Source: Lacticaseibacillus suibinensis (GTDB lineage: Bacteria; Bacillota; Bacilli; Lactobacillales; Lactobacillaceae). From it: DNA of 64,000 nt. The notes beneath the pieces are model-generated. The model was given only the letters and a program-made list of their open reading frames with translations, did no database searches and was not told the origin of the DNA. The DNA lies in the NCBI RefSeq assembly GCF_003946175.1, contig NZ_RHOK01000012.1, forward strand, positions 29,905-93,904. Direction: 5' to 3'. Positions 1 to 8,037 of this stretch are shown here, piece after piece (positions within the stretch are counted from its first letter, which is position 1; each line of letters starts with the position of its first letter). The translations under genes were made by a program, and so were the position numbers.

Positions 1-1160
1 GCATAAGCGGCAAAGCCCGGTTGGTGGTTCACTGCTAAGGCGTGCAGCAACTCCTGGCGGGCCAAAAAACGAGGCGAATCATAGGCCGCTTGCCGGCTAT
101 TGCGCAAGCCTTCCTTGATGCGGTCCAGCAGGTCATCCTCAAACGCCCCAGTCTGGACGGCTTGCAGTTGCGCCGCAATCAAGGCCTGCACGCGCTTGGC
201 GTTTTGGCCATCGATGCCAGATTGCACCACCATCATGTTCCGAAACGGATCGAAAGCGGCGCTGGCATAGTACGCCAGACTGGCTTTTTCCCGCACGTTG
301 GTGAATAAAAGCGACAGCGGCGAGCCGCCAAACAAATCAGCCGCGACGACATTAGCAAAGTATTTACGCCCATACAAATCGGCATCCACATGGTATGCCA
401 AGTTCAACTTGGCTTGGTTGACATGCGCCGTTTGCGCCTTGGTGCGCAGCTTACCGACGGGCTGGTCGACGGTGAGTTTCATCGGCGCCACTGCCCGCGG
501 CGCAAAGCCCAGGGCTGAAGCCAGCGGTAAGACGTCTGCTTCTGTCACCTGGCCCAGCACCACGATTTCGATTTGGTCATGCGCCAGCATCTGCTGATAG
601 GTTTGCATCAAGGATGCTGGCGTCACCGCCTCCAGCTGCGTAATGGTGCCAAAGCTCGGGGTCATTTGTGCCGGCTGACCCTCGAAATATAACCGCTGCG
701 TTGCCATACTGGCCTGCAACTGGCGATCCTCGTCCAAACTCCCTAGGTAAGCGGCGAGATTTTGCTGCTCTCGGGCAAAAACTTGGTCATCAAACTCGCC
801 GTTCGCCAGCAGCGGGTGCATCAAAACTTCCTTCAACAAGGCAAACCCCGACGCCAGTAGCGGTGCTTGGGCCAGTTGGTCGCTCACCAAATTTAAGGTT
901 GCTGTCACGCGATGCATCTGGCCATCTTTGGCCACCCCGATACCGAAACTAGCGCCAAAGAGCTGCTCTAATGCCGCCGACAACAAACTCTGGGTAGGAT
1001 AAGCGGCGCTACTGGTTTCCAGCACCGAGGTCAATAACGTGCGGGCCGCATAAGTGGCGGCATTTGCCGGGGCGATAAAATGAATCGCCACCCGCGTGGT
1101 TTTGAACTGCGTGGTGGGCACCACATTCAGGTAAACCCCTTGCGTCAATTCCGTTCGCAT
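1..1160 (-). CDS. yfmF: M16-family peptidase-like protein YfmF, 3' part missing
   Basis: The minus-strand reading frame is open from the ATG at 1160 to the window edge, giving about 386 residues without a stop, so the C-terminal end lies outside. It begins MRTELTQGVYLNVVPTTQFK and contains blocks typical of the inactive-type M16 peptidases found next to ftsK/spoIIIE in Firmicutes (YmfF/YfmF), including a region resembling FGGSPLSLLFTNVREKASLAYY. No HxxEH zinc motif is visible in the part present, as expected for this partner, which pairs with the catalytic-type YfmH. The family has been linked to maturation of elongation factor P; that is family knowledge. It starts 13 bases after the ftsK stop with an AAAGGAG ribosome site, so it is probably co-transcribed with ftsK. 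A yfmH-like gene is expected just beyond the left edge. Confidence 0.85.
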   Translation of the reverse strand, partial: MRTELTQGVYLNVVPTTQFKTTRVAIHFIAPANAATYAARTLLTSVLETSSAAYPTQSLLSAALEQLFGASFGIGVAKDGQMHRVTATLNLVSDQLAQAPLLASGFALLKEVLMHPLLANGEFDDQVFAREQQNLAAYLGSLDEDRQLQASMATQRLYFEGQPAQMTPSFGTITQLEAVTPASLMQTYQQMLAHDQIEIVVLGQVTEADVLPLASALGFAPRAVAPMKLTVDQPVGKLRTKAQTAHVNQAKLNLAYHVDADLYGRKYFANVVAADLFGGSPLSLLFTNVREKASLAYYASAAFDPFRNMMVVQSGIDGQNAKRVQALIAAQLQAVQTGAFEDDLLDRIKEGLRNSRQAAYDSPRFLARQELLHALAVNHQPGFAAY

Positions 1161-1173
1161 AGTAACTCCTTTG

Positions 1174-3438
1174 TTAGTCGTGATTAGGTGCGTCAGGCTG
1201 GATATAGACCTTGCGCGGTTTGCTGCCTTCGCTTGGTCCCACCACATGATTGGCAGCCAAATCATCGATCAGCCGGGCCGCGCGGTTGTAGCCAATGCGA
1301 AAACGTCGCTGCAACAGTGAGGTCGAGGCCCCTTGTTGTTCAATCACAAATGCCTTAGCTTCTTCATACAACTCATCTTCCGAATCGCCCTGATCGGCTT
1401 TATCTGTGCTTTCACTCGGGGCCATGTCTTCAACATATTCTGGTGCCACTTGGTCAGTGATGGCCTTCACCACGGCTTCCACGTCAGCGGAAGGGATAAA
1501 GGCACCTTGAATCCGCATTGGCTTAGCCGCATCAATCGGGGCATAAAGCATATCGCCACGGCCCAGCAGTTTTTCCGCGCCGTTCATATCCAAAATCGTC
1601 CGGGAATCGACGCCGCTAGACACAGCAAACGCAATGCGGGACGGGAAGTTTGCTTTGATCAGGCCAGTGATAACATCAACCGAGGGCCGCTGAGTGGCGA
1701 TGATGACATGAATACCAGCCGCCCGGGCCATTTGTCCCAGCCGCACCAAGGCGGTTTCGACTTCATTACCAGCCACCATCATCAGGTCGCTTAATTCATC
1801 GACCACCACCACTATCAGTGGCATGTGCGGCAAATCCGGGTCGTTAGCCGCGGCCACTTTGCGGTTGTACTCGCCGATATTGCGCACGCCAGCGGCAGAG
1901 AAGCGCTCATAGCGATTCTCCATTTCCTTCACGATTTTATTCAAAGCCGATGGCGCCTTTTTGGCTTCGGTGATGACTGGGGTCAACAAGTGAGGCACGC
2001 CATCATACACCGACAGCTCCACTTTCTTCGGATCAATCAACATCATCCGCACGGCTTCTGGTTTAGTGGTCATGAGGAGGCTCGTGATGATGACATTGAT
2101 CATCACCGACTTACCGGACCCGGTCGCCCCAGCAATCAGCAGATGCGGCATTTTTGTCAGGTCAAAGGTGATCACATGACCATCGACATCTTTCCCCAGC
2201 GGGATGACCAGTGGCTTGCCAGGGTGCGGCGGGGTTGCTTCCAGCACATCACGATAACCCACCGTAGCGATTTGCTGATTCGGGACTTCAATCCCAATCA
2301 CCGACTTACCAGGAATCGGGGCCTCAATCCGGATATCTTTTGCCGCTAAGGCCAACGCCAGGTCATCAGAAAGATTCGTGATTTTGGACACTTTCACGCC
2401 CACTGCTGGTTCAATTTCATACTGCGTGATACTGGGGCCTAAGTTGGCGGCCTTCACCGTCACATACACGCCAAAACTCTTCAGCGTGTCGCGCAACTTA
2501 GCACTGTTCGTACGAATTTTGCTCATTTCCTTGGACTGATCGACGGCTGGGATAGCGGTCAGCAGTTGCATGCTGGGCAGATTATAATCTGACGTGCCAT
2601 CCCCAGCGGTCAGCGGCGTTTCGTCTTTTGCCGCCGGGTCATCCGCCAATATTTCGGTTTGTTCTACTTTAGGTTTGGGGACATTGATTTTAAACTCGTC
2701 GGCCTCAGCACGCGGCGTTGGCAAGTCCTTCTCCGGGGCCGGCTGCGGCTCAGGCTCAGGCGTCGGGGCTGGTTGCGGATTAAGCTTGGCTGCAGCTTTT
2801 GGCTTGGCGGGACGGTCTGCGAATTGCGCCTGCAAACTGCGTACGCCTTCAGCGAGCTTGCTACCCAGCCAGTGCGCAGCAGCAAAGACTTGCGCCGCTT
2901 TGACGCCGGCGAGAATACTGAGGCCCACCAACACGAGCAGCCAGAACAAGATCAACGCCCCAATATTGGCCAACAGCGGCGTCAGCACATTCACTAGCGC
3001 CCCACCAATCAGACCCCCGCCCACGCGATTGGACGTGGTCATTAACGTAAAATCTTGTTGCAACAGGCGCCAAGTCGCCAGCAAAAAATGCGCATGCACA
3101 TGCTGTGCGGTCATCGCCATGCTGGACAAAATGCCCAGGCCCCCAAGCGCCAGCACCCCACTGCCCCACAGCAGCCGCCCGGTTGGTCGCAGCGGTTTGC
3201 CCGCCACCAACAGCCAGGCGCCATAGGCAATGAGCACCCCGGCGCCGATCAGATAGGCATCCCCAATCACCAAGCGGAAGCAGTTAGCAAAAAATGTGCC
3301 CACAATGCCCAGCCGGAAAAAGGCCAGCGCAGCCACAACAAAAAGACCGCAGCCCACCCAATTGAGCGTGTGGTCATCCGGCCGTTTCCGTTTGGTGGCC
3401 GGCCGTCTCTTTTTACTGGTTTTTCGCGCTTGCGCCAT
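1174..3438 (-). CDS. ftsK: DNA translocase FtsK/SpoIIIE
   Basis: This 754-residue protein pumps chromosomal DNA through the division septum and coordinates chromosome segregation with division. A basic N-terminus is followed by about four or five hydrophobic membrane segments (roughly residues 25-190), then a Pro/Ala/Glu-rich linker, then the RecA-like motor. The motor shows Walker A (GATGSGKS) and a Walker B-like VVVVDELSDLMM. The C-terminus (ALLQRRFRIGYNRAARLIDDL-like region) is the winged-helix gamma domain that reads chromosome polarity sequences. The length fits the Firmicutes SpoIIIE/SftA-sized group. The ATG at 3438 has an AAGGAGG site upstream. It leads a likely ftsK-yfmF operon; trmL upstream has its own terminator. 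Confidence 0.95.
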   Translation of the reverse strand: MAQARKTSKKRRPATKRKRPDDHTLNWVGCGLFVVAALAFFRLGIVGTFFANCFRLVIGDAYLIGAGVLIAYGAWLLVAGKPLRPTGRLLWGSGVLALGGLGILSSMAMTAQHVHAHFLLATWRLLQQDFTLMTTSNRVGGGLIGGALVNVLTPLLANIGALILFWLLVLVGLSILAGVKAAQVFAAAHWLGSKLAEGVRSLQAQFADRPAKPKAAAKLNPQPAPTPEPEPQPAPEKDLPTPRAEADEFKINVPKPKVEQTEILADDPAAKDETPLTAGDGTSDYNLPSMQLLTAIPAVDQSKEMSKIRTNSAKLRDTLKSFGVYVTVKAANLGPSITQYEIEPAVGVKVSKITNLSDDLALALAAKDIRIEAPIPGKSVIGIEVPNQQIATVGYRDVLEATPPHPGKPLVIPLGKDVDGHVITFDLTKMPHLLIAGATGSGKSVMINVIITSLLMTTKPEAVRMMLIDPKKVELSVYDGVPHLLTPVITEAKKAPSALNKIVKEMENRYERFSAAGVRNIGEYNRKVAAANDPDLPHMPLIVVVVDELSDLMMVAGNEVETALVRLGQMARAAGIHVIIATQRPSVDVITGLIKANFPSRIAFAVSSGVDSRTILDMNGAEKLLGRGDMLYAPIDAAKPMRIQGAFIPSADVEAVVKAITDQVAPEYVEDMAPSESTDKADQGDSEDELYEEAKAFVIEQQGASTSLLQRRFRIGYNRAARLIDDLAANHVVGPSEGSKPRKVYIQPDAPNHD

Positions 3439-3520
3439 AACTGCCTCCTTGAATCATTCACGCCCATTATACACGAGGGTTAACCGAACTAAAACCGCCG
3501 AAAGCCCTAGGCCCCCCAAG

Positions 3521-3545
3521 AAAAAAGCGGCCTTGACAGCCGCTC
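3521..3545 (-). terminator. Rho-independent terminator after trmL
   Basis: On the minus strand a GCGGC/GCCGC stem with a short loop is followed by a run of six T, six bases downstream of the trmL stop. It separates trmL from ftsK. Confidence 0.8.
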
Positions 3546-3551
3546 ATGGGG

Positions 3552-4061
3552 TTATTTGAGTTTATCATGCGGGTAAGTGTGACTGCGCTCCAGCCCAGCG
3601 AAGTTTTGCTGCCGCAGCGCTTCGTACACCACCAGCGCCGCACAATTCGAGAGGTTAAGGGCCCGCACCTTGTCAGTCATGGGAATGCGCACTGCCTTTT
3701 CGGGATTGGCTCGCATAAACGGCTCTGGCAGGCCAGTGGTTTCCTTCCCGAACATGAAATAGTGATCCACCGTGGGATCGCTTAAATCGCGGTCGGAATA
3801 GGTGGTTTCTGCAAACTTGGACACCAAGTACAGATACCGCTGATCCGGCACGGTTTTCATGAAGGCCTCAAGCGATTCGTGGTAAACGATTTGGACTGAA
3901 GCCCAATAATCAAGCCCGGCGCGCTTCAGATGCTTATCATCGACGGAAAAGCCCAAGGGTTTGATCAAATCCAGCACACTGTCGGTGGCTGCCGCCGTGC
4001 GGGCAATATTACCGGTGTTGGCCGGAATTAAAGGTTGATACAACACAAGGTGGTTCGTCAT
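3552..4061 (-). CDS. trmL: tRNA (cytidine(34)-2'-O)-methyltransferase TrmL
   Basis: This 169-residue protein belongs to the SPOUT (knotted) methyltransferase superfamily and matches the small TrmL/CspR type in length. It begins MTNHLVLYQPLIPANTGNIA, where the N-T-G-N-I-A-R segment is the family signature. The knot region is visible as FGKETTGLPEPFM and the C-terminal RALNLSNCAALVVYEALRQ. The family methylates the 2'-O of the wobble cytidine or uridine of certain tRNA-Leu species, using S-adenosylmethionine. The gene stands alone between two terminators. Confidence 0.93.
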   Translation of the reverse strand: MTNHLVLYQPLIPANTGNIARTAAATDSVLDLIKPLGFSVDDKHLKRAGLDYWASVQIVYHESLEAFMKTVPDQRYLYLVSKFAETTYSDRDLSDPTVDHYFMFGKETTGLPEPFMRANPEKAVRIPMTDKVRALNLSNCAALVVYEALRQQNFAGLERSHTYPHDKLK

Positions 4062-4102
4062 TTTACGCCTCCGCTAAAAACATTGTTTCTATCTTACCAC
4101 AC

Positions 4103-4147
4103 AAAAAAACGTACTGCCTCGGTGTCTGCACGGCGAGGCGGTACGTT
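4103..4147 (-). terminator. Rho-independent terminator after the rlmA-like gene
   Basis: A 14-base stem with AACGTAC at one end and GTACGTT at the other, with a G-rich loop, is followed on the minus strand by seven T. It lies about 120 bases after the rlmA-like stop, and the sequence between (4148-4266) is AT-rich with no gene I can support. Confidence 0.75.
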
Positions 4148-4266
4148 AATAAAGTTTTTCATCGCTAACTTTTATCAATTTCCCAAAAGCAAGCCCTGAT
4201 AAAAGCCAGAAATAAAAATGCTTGTCAATAATCTAACACTTTTGTTCAGGAAAAGCAATCGAATCT

Positions 4267-5097
4267 TTAGAAGTTGTTCACTTGTAATAGACGAACTGCC
4301 ACATGAATGTGCGTCGGTGGTGCTGCTAGCAAGGCCTCACGTTTGGCCGCCGGCGCCTGCCAGCTCAGTGGCGTCATGGCCATCACATCCTCAAATTGCG
4401 CTGACGTCACTGCGAAGTCGTAGCTAAACAACTGACTGGTGGCCTGCGGATAAGTCGCCATGAAGCGGCTCAGCACCGCCTCGTTGCTATAAGTGGCTTT
4501 ATCAGTGCCGGCATACAAGCCGGTGCGCAACTCTTGAAGATAACCGGCTTCCGGGATGACCTTAAACAACCGGCCGCCGGGTTGCAGCACCCGATCAAAT
4601 TCCCGATAAGCGCCTGGCGAAAACAGATCCACCACGGCTGAAAAGCGGCTCGCCAGAAAGGGCAACCGGGCCAAATCGGCCACACAGTACAGCGCCGAGG
4701 TCGCCAAACTGCCAGCCAGATTAATTGCCGGCGCCGAAATATCAAAGCCCACGGCCTGCGCCACAGTCGCCAGAAACGCAGTCGGGGTGCCTTCCCCGCA
4801 GCCAACATCAAGCACTAAATCTGCCGCGGTGAGTTGCGATTTGATGGCTGTTAAAAACGGCTCAAAGAACCCCGCTTGCAGCACTCGGCGCCGCGCCGCC
4901 AGCATTGGCGCATCGTATTCCGTCGGTACTGGCTTGTTCAGAAAGTTCACCGTGCCTTTTTTGGCCAAATCAAAGCGATGCCCATTTTCACAAACCAGAC
5001 TGGTGCCCTCAATCTGCAACGACTGCTGACACACTGGACAAGCAAATAACGGTTCTAACGCTGCCATCGCTTGCGCTTTGGCTAATATTTTGCGCAA
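4267..5097 (-). CDS. rlmA: 23S rRNA (guanine-N1)-methyltransferase, RlmA family
   Basis: This 276-residue protein has an N-terminal zinc ribbon (FACPVCQQ, then about 14 residues on LVCENGH) followed by a Rossmann methyltransferase domain with the SAM-binding motif VLDVGCGEGT near residue 95. This architecture and length are those of RlmA(I)/RlmA(II), which methylate N1 of G745 or G748 in helix 35 of 23S rRNA. Members of this family have been associated with tylosin-type macrolide resistance, but nothing here proves that activity. Which guanine is modified cannot be told from sequence. It is transcribed divergently from corA. Confidence 0.85.
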   Translation of the reverse strand: MRKILAKAQAMAALEPLFACPVCQQSLQIEGTSLVCENGHRFDLAKKGTVNFLNKPVPTEYDAPMLAARRRVLQAGFFEPFLTAIKSQLTAADLVLDVGCGEGTPTAFLATVAQAVGFDISAPAINLAGSLATSALYCVADLARLPFLASRFSAVVDLFSPGAYREFDRVLQPGGRLFKVIPEAGYLQELRTGLYAGTDKATYSNEAVLSRFMATYPQATSQLFSYDFAVTSAQFEDVMAMTPLSWQAPAAKREALLAAPPTHIHVAVRLLQVNNF

Positions 5098-5168
5098 CTG
5101 CTTCGTCTCCTCTGTATTCTGAGCGCGTTTTCCAGTACACTTAACCTAAAGTGCTAAAGGAGGTTCAC

Positions 5169-6116
5169 ATGCTCTCGATTTATAAATACGATGATACCGT
5201 GGGAAAAATAAAGTCACAAGACAAAATCGAAGCCGGTGTGTGGATCAACGCCGTGGCGCCCACCACGGCGGAATTGACCAAACTGATCAAAAAAGCGCGC
5301 GTGCCGGAAGACTTTTTGCTCTATGGCCTTGATCCAGACGAAGGGGCCCGCTATGAATATGATGAAGACGTTGATGCCCACCTGCTGATTTTTGACATGC
5401 CGGTGGCCTCAATCAATGATAAAAAGCGCGTCATCTACAAAACTGTGCCGCTGGCCATCATTATTACGGCCACCGCGCTGATTACCATTGACCGCGAACC
5501 CCAGCCCTTACTGGCGCTGTTTGCGGAAGGCAAAGTGGCCAATTTCAACCCCAAGATGAAGAACAAAGCGGCGCTGATCATGATGTACCGGGCCACGGCT
5601 GCTTACCTGACCTACTTGCGTGACATCAACAAAGATCGCGAAAATTTGGAAAACAAACTGCAATCTAACCTGCGCAACGAAGATCTCTATGCGTTAATGG
5701 GTGTGCAGCGAGGATTGGTGTACTTCATGATGAGTCTGCGCACCGACCGCAACGTGCTGGAACAACTGCAGCGCAATAACCCGCTGCGGCTCAATGAAGA
5801 TGATCAGGATCTGCTCGATGACATCTTGATTGAAAATCAACAAGGGACTGAAATGGCGCAGATTTCCAATTCCATCATCAGCGAAACTTCGGATACGTAC
5901 TCGTCCATCATCTCCAACAACATGAACGGCGTCATGAAGTTCTTGACCTCTTACTCGATTATCCTCACCATCCCCACTTTGGTCTTCTCCTTCTATGGCA
6001 TGAACGTTGAATTGCCACTGGCAGGGATGCATGTCAGCTGGATTATCACGATTATCATTTCCTTGATCATCGCAGTCCTACTGGGCTATCAGTTCTGGAA
6101 AAAGAAGTATTTCTAA
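5169..6116 (+). CDS. corA: CorA-family magnesium transporter
   Basis: This 315-residue protein has the CorA/MRS2 layout: a long cytoplasmic N-terminal alpha/beta domain, a long helical stalk (about residues 150-255), and two C-terminal membrane helices joined by the family signature YGMN (about residues 276-279). It probably forms a homopentameric Mg2+ channel. I choose the ATG at 5169 because AAAGGAGG at 5156-5163 sits just upstream; an in-frame GTG at 5151 would lie before the ribosome site. A terminator follows directly, so it is a single-gene unit. Confidence 0.92.
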   Translation: MLSIYKYDDTVGKIKSQDKIEAGVWINAVAPTTAELTKLIKKARVPEDFLLYGLDPDEGARYEYDEDVDAHLLIFDMPVASINDKKRVIYKTVPLAIIITATALITIDREPQPLLALFAEGKVANFNPKMKNKAALIMMYRATAAYLTYLRDINKDRENLENKLQSNLRNEDLYALMGVQRGLVYFMMSLRTDRNVLEQLQRNNPLRLNEDDQDLLDDILIENQQGTEMAQISNSIISETSDTYSSIISNNMNGVMKFLTSYSIILTIPTLVFSFYGMNVELPLAGMHVSWIITIIISLIIAVLLGYQFWKKKYF

Positions 6117-6125
6117 CACTTACCT

Positions 6126-6156
6126 GCCAGGTTGGCCTTGCCACCTGGCTTTTTTC
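6126..6156 (+). terminator. Rho-independent terminator after corA
   Basis: GCCAGGT pairs with ACCTGGC around a 10-base loop and is followed by seven T, ten bases after the corA stop. Confidence 0.85.
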
Positions 6157-6203
6157 ATGGCAAAAATCCTGCCACCGGTGCATTCGGCACCGTCTTTTCA
6201 TTG

Positions 6204-6227
6204 AATGTTCGATACGTCACGAACATT
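6204..6227. promoter_or_regulatory. Inverted repeat operator candidate upstream of guaC (PurR-box-like)
   Basis: AATGTTCG (6204-6211) and CGAACATT (6220-6227) are perfect 8-base inverted arms with an 8-base spacer, 23 bases before the guaC -35 element. The CGAAC core resembles the PurBox bound by Firmicutes PurR, and guaC belongs to the PurR regulon in Bacillus subtilis. Assignment to PurR is inference; arm spacing and orientation were not checked against known sites. Confidence 0.5.
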
Positions 6228-6250
6228 ATTCTGACATTATCCGAAAAAAT

Positions 6251-6279
6251 TTGACATTTCCGGACAATGTTTGTATATT
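6251..6279 (+). promoter_or_regulatory. SigA-type promoter of guaC
   Basis: TTGACA (6251-6256) and TATATT (6274-6279) are separated by 17 bases, a near-perfect vegetative promoter about 60 bases before the guaC start. Confidence 0.8.
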
Positions 6280-6337
6280 AGCGCGTGGTGGCCTGCAACC
6301 CTAACGAAAATTCACTGCAGGCGAAAGGACGATCAAC

Positions 6338-7315
6338 ATGGAAATTTTCGATTATGAAGACATTCAACTGATTCCCAACAAATGCGTGGTGCGCTCCCGC
6401 AAGGAAGTTGACACCAGCGTTGAGTTTGGCGGCCGCACCTTCAAGCTGCCGGTTGTCCCCGCCAATATGCAAACCATTATCGACGCCCCCCTGGCGAAGT
6501 GGCTAGCAGCACATGACTACTTTTACGTCATGCACCGGTTTAACCCAGAAACGCGAATGCAGTTTATTCAAGACATGCATGCCGCCAACTTGTTTGCCTC
6601 GATTTCAGTCGGCGTCAAGGCCGAAGAATTCTCCTTCATCAAAGAACTCGCCGGCGCTGAACTGGTGCCAGAATACATCACCATCGACATTGCCCACGGC
6701 CATGCCGACATTGTGATGGATATGATTCGCCACATCAAAAAATACCTGCCCGATAGCTTTGTGATTGCCGGTAATGTTGGCACCCCACAAGGTGTCCGCG
6801 ACCTTGAAAATGCCGGCGCTGACGCCACGAAAGTTGGCATCGGTCCCGGCAAGGTCTGCATCACCAAAATCAAAACCGGTTTTGGGACCGGCGGCTGGCA
6901 ACTGGCCGCCTTGCGCTGGTGCGCTAAAGCCGCCCGCAAGCCCATCATCACCGACGGCGGCATCCGCACCAACGGCGACATCGCTAAGTCGATTCGCTTT
7001 GGCGCCACCATGTGCATGATTGGCTCGCTGTTTGCTGGCCATGAAGAAACCCCCGGCAAGCACGTCATCAAAGACGGCAAAGAATACCAAGAATACTTTG
7101 GCTCTGCCTCAGAATACCAAAAAGGCGCCAAGCACAACGTCGAAGGCAAAAAAATCCTCCTGCCGGTGAAAGGCTCTATCAAAGACACCCTCACCGAGAT
7201 GCAAGAAGACCTGCAATCTGCCGTCTCCTACGCCGGCGGCCGCGACCTCAAAGCCTTAACCACAGTTGATTACGTTATCGTCAAGAATTCCATTTTTAAT
7301 GGCGATCAATACTAA
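6338..7315 (+). CDS. guaC: GMP reductase (GuaC type)
   Basis: This 325-residue enzyme reductively deaminates GMP to IMP with NADPH, connecting guanine and adenine nucleotide pools. It is a TIM barrel of the IMPDH/GMPR family without the CBS pair of IMP dehydrogenase. The catalytic loop [11 protein letters not shown] places the catalytic cysteine at residue 174, and [10 protein letters not shown] is the phosphate-binding loop. The length matches the short type-2 GMP reductases of Firmicutes. It has a strong promoter, a nearby inverted repeat and its own terminator. GAAAGGA lies before the ATG. Confidence 0.95.
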   Translation: MEIFDYEDIQLIPNKCVVRSRKEVDTSVEFGGRTFKLPVVPANMQTIIDAPLAKWLAAHDYFYVMHRFNPETRMQFIQDMHAANLFASISVGVKAEEFSFIKELAGAELVPEYITIDIAHGHADIVMDMIRHIKKYLPDSFVIAGNVGTPQGVRDLENAGADATKVGIGPGKVCITKIKTGFGTGGWQLAALRWCAKAARKPIITDGGIRTNGDIAKSIRFGATMCMIGSLFAGHEETPGKHVIKDGKEYQEYFGSASEYQKGAKHNVEGKKILLPVKGSIKDTLTEMQEDLQSAVSYAGGRDLKALTTVDYVIVKNSIFNGDQY

Positions 7316-7322
7316 GCCAAGT

Positions 7323-7347
7323 AAGGACCGACAATTCGGTCCTTTTT
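7323..7347 (+). terminator. Rho-independent terminator after guaC
   Basis: AAGGACCGA pairs with TTCGGTCCTT around a three-base loop, then a T run, ten bases after the guaC stop. Confidence 0.85.
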
Positions 7348-7384
7348 GCTTACAACGTTGTCGTAGCATCCTGGTCAAGCTAAT

Positions 7385-7555
7385 CTATTTTCGATACCTC
7401 ACCGCCACCGCAGCAGTGCCAATCAAGCCGACCAGACTAAAAATTAGCGTCAACGTGAGTGAAATTACCCTAGCCGCGCCCAAAAGCAGGGCAATAGAGG
7501 TCAAGCCAACAAACAGCCAGCCCCAACCAGTCCGACCCCAGAATTTCTTCGACAT
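7385..7555 (-). CDS. Small membrane protein of 56 residues, unknown function
   Basis: The frame starts at ATG 7555 with GGAGGTGG about eight bases upstream and ends at TAG 7385. The product begins MSKKFWGRTGWGWLFVGL and has two hydrophobic stretches (about residues 11-29 and 31-51) with basic residues at both ends (KK at 3-4, RYRK at the end). That pattern fits a two-helix membrane hairpin with both ends inside. I do not recognise a family. It could be a stress-response mini-protein, a type I toxin-like peptide or a simple membrane accessory; nothing in the sequence decides. The good ribosome site and clean membrane pattern argue for a real gene. Confidence 0.55.
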   Translation of the reverse strand: MSKKFWGRTGWGWLFVGLTSIALLLGAARVISLTLTLIFSLVGLIGTAAVAVRYRK

Positions 7556-7639
7556 GGACTGCCACCTCCGAAATGATTTGACAACACTTTAAGCCAGAAT
7601 CGCAGTAGATACAATCAATCAGCATCGCCGCGAGGTCAC

Positions 7640-7830
7640 CACCCCAGGGCCGGTCAGCCGGAGTCGGCAGGGGCTCAGGGGTGAAATTGTTCTTGGCCAA
7701 CTTGTTGGCCTAGAACAAGCCGCGACTTCGAGACAAGCTTTGCTTGGCTCAAAGCGCTGGCCACCCCGTTCCAGCCCCTGCCGGCGGAGGCTAACCGGCT
7801 CGGCAGTTAACACTAAACCCTCTCCACAGC
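7640..7830. repeat. Structured noncoding region with nested long inverted repeats
   Basis: Imperfect arms at about 7650-7683 and 7764-7801 share CCGGTYAGCC, GGCAGGGGCT and GGGGTG in inverted order. Inside them lies a hairpin at 7687-7717 with TTGTTCT and AGAACAA ends and a single stem mismatch. No supported reading frame runs through. It joins the inverted repeat-family-A copy at 7826-7954 and may be a degenerate tandem unit of it. Confidence 0.6.
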
Positions 7831-7954
7831 CTAGTCGCGCTGCGCTGGGCAACGCCCGAGCAGCTAGCTACGCCATAGGCCTTCCCGCCAAGCTCGGCGG
7901 CAATGCCTATGACTAGGCTACCTGTCGGGCTAAGTGCGCCCAGCTCCACAGCCT
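7826..7954 (-). repeat. Dispersed repeat family A, inverted single copy
   Basis: Read on the minus strand this stretch begins CAGGCTGTGGAGCTGGGCGC, then carries TAGCCTAG, GCGTAGCTAG and GCGTTGCCCAGC blocks in the same order as the tandem copies at 53888-54220. The internal arms (TAGCCTAG against CTAGCTACGC, GGCATTGCCG against CGGGAAGGCC) make it strongly self-complementary. Together with the previous entry this explains most of the 480 bases between the small membrane protein and the lactonase gene. Confidence 0.7.
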
Positions 7955-8037
7955 GTTCACGCCGCTGCCTGTTCTTGCGGGAGCGTTTTCTGGTATAATG
8001 CAGGAGATCGCGCTATTGCGCAAAGGAGGCAACATTG

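Noticed and set aside
6204..6227. Possible LexA box upstream of guaC
   Set aside because: The half-sites are GTTC first then GAAC, opposite to the CGAAC-N4-GTTCG order, with a longer spacer.
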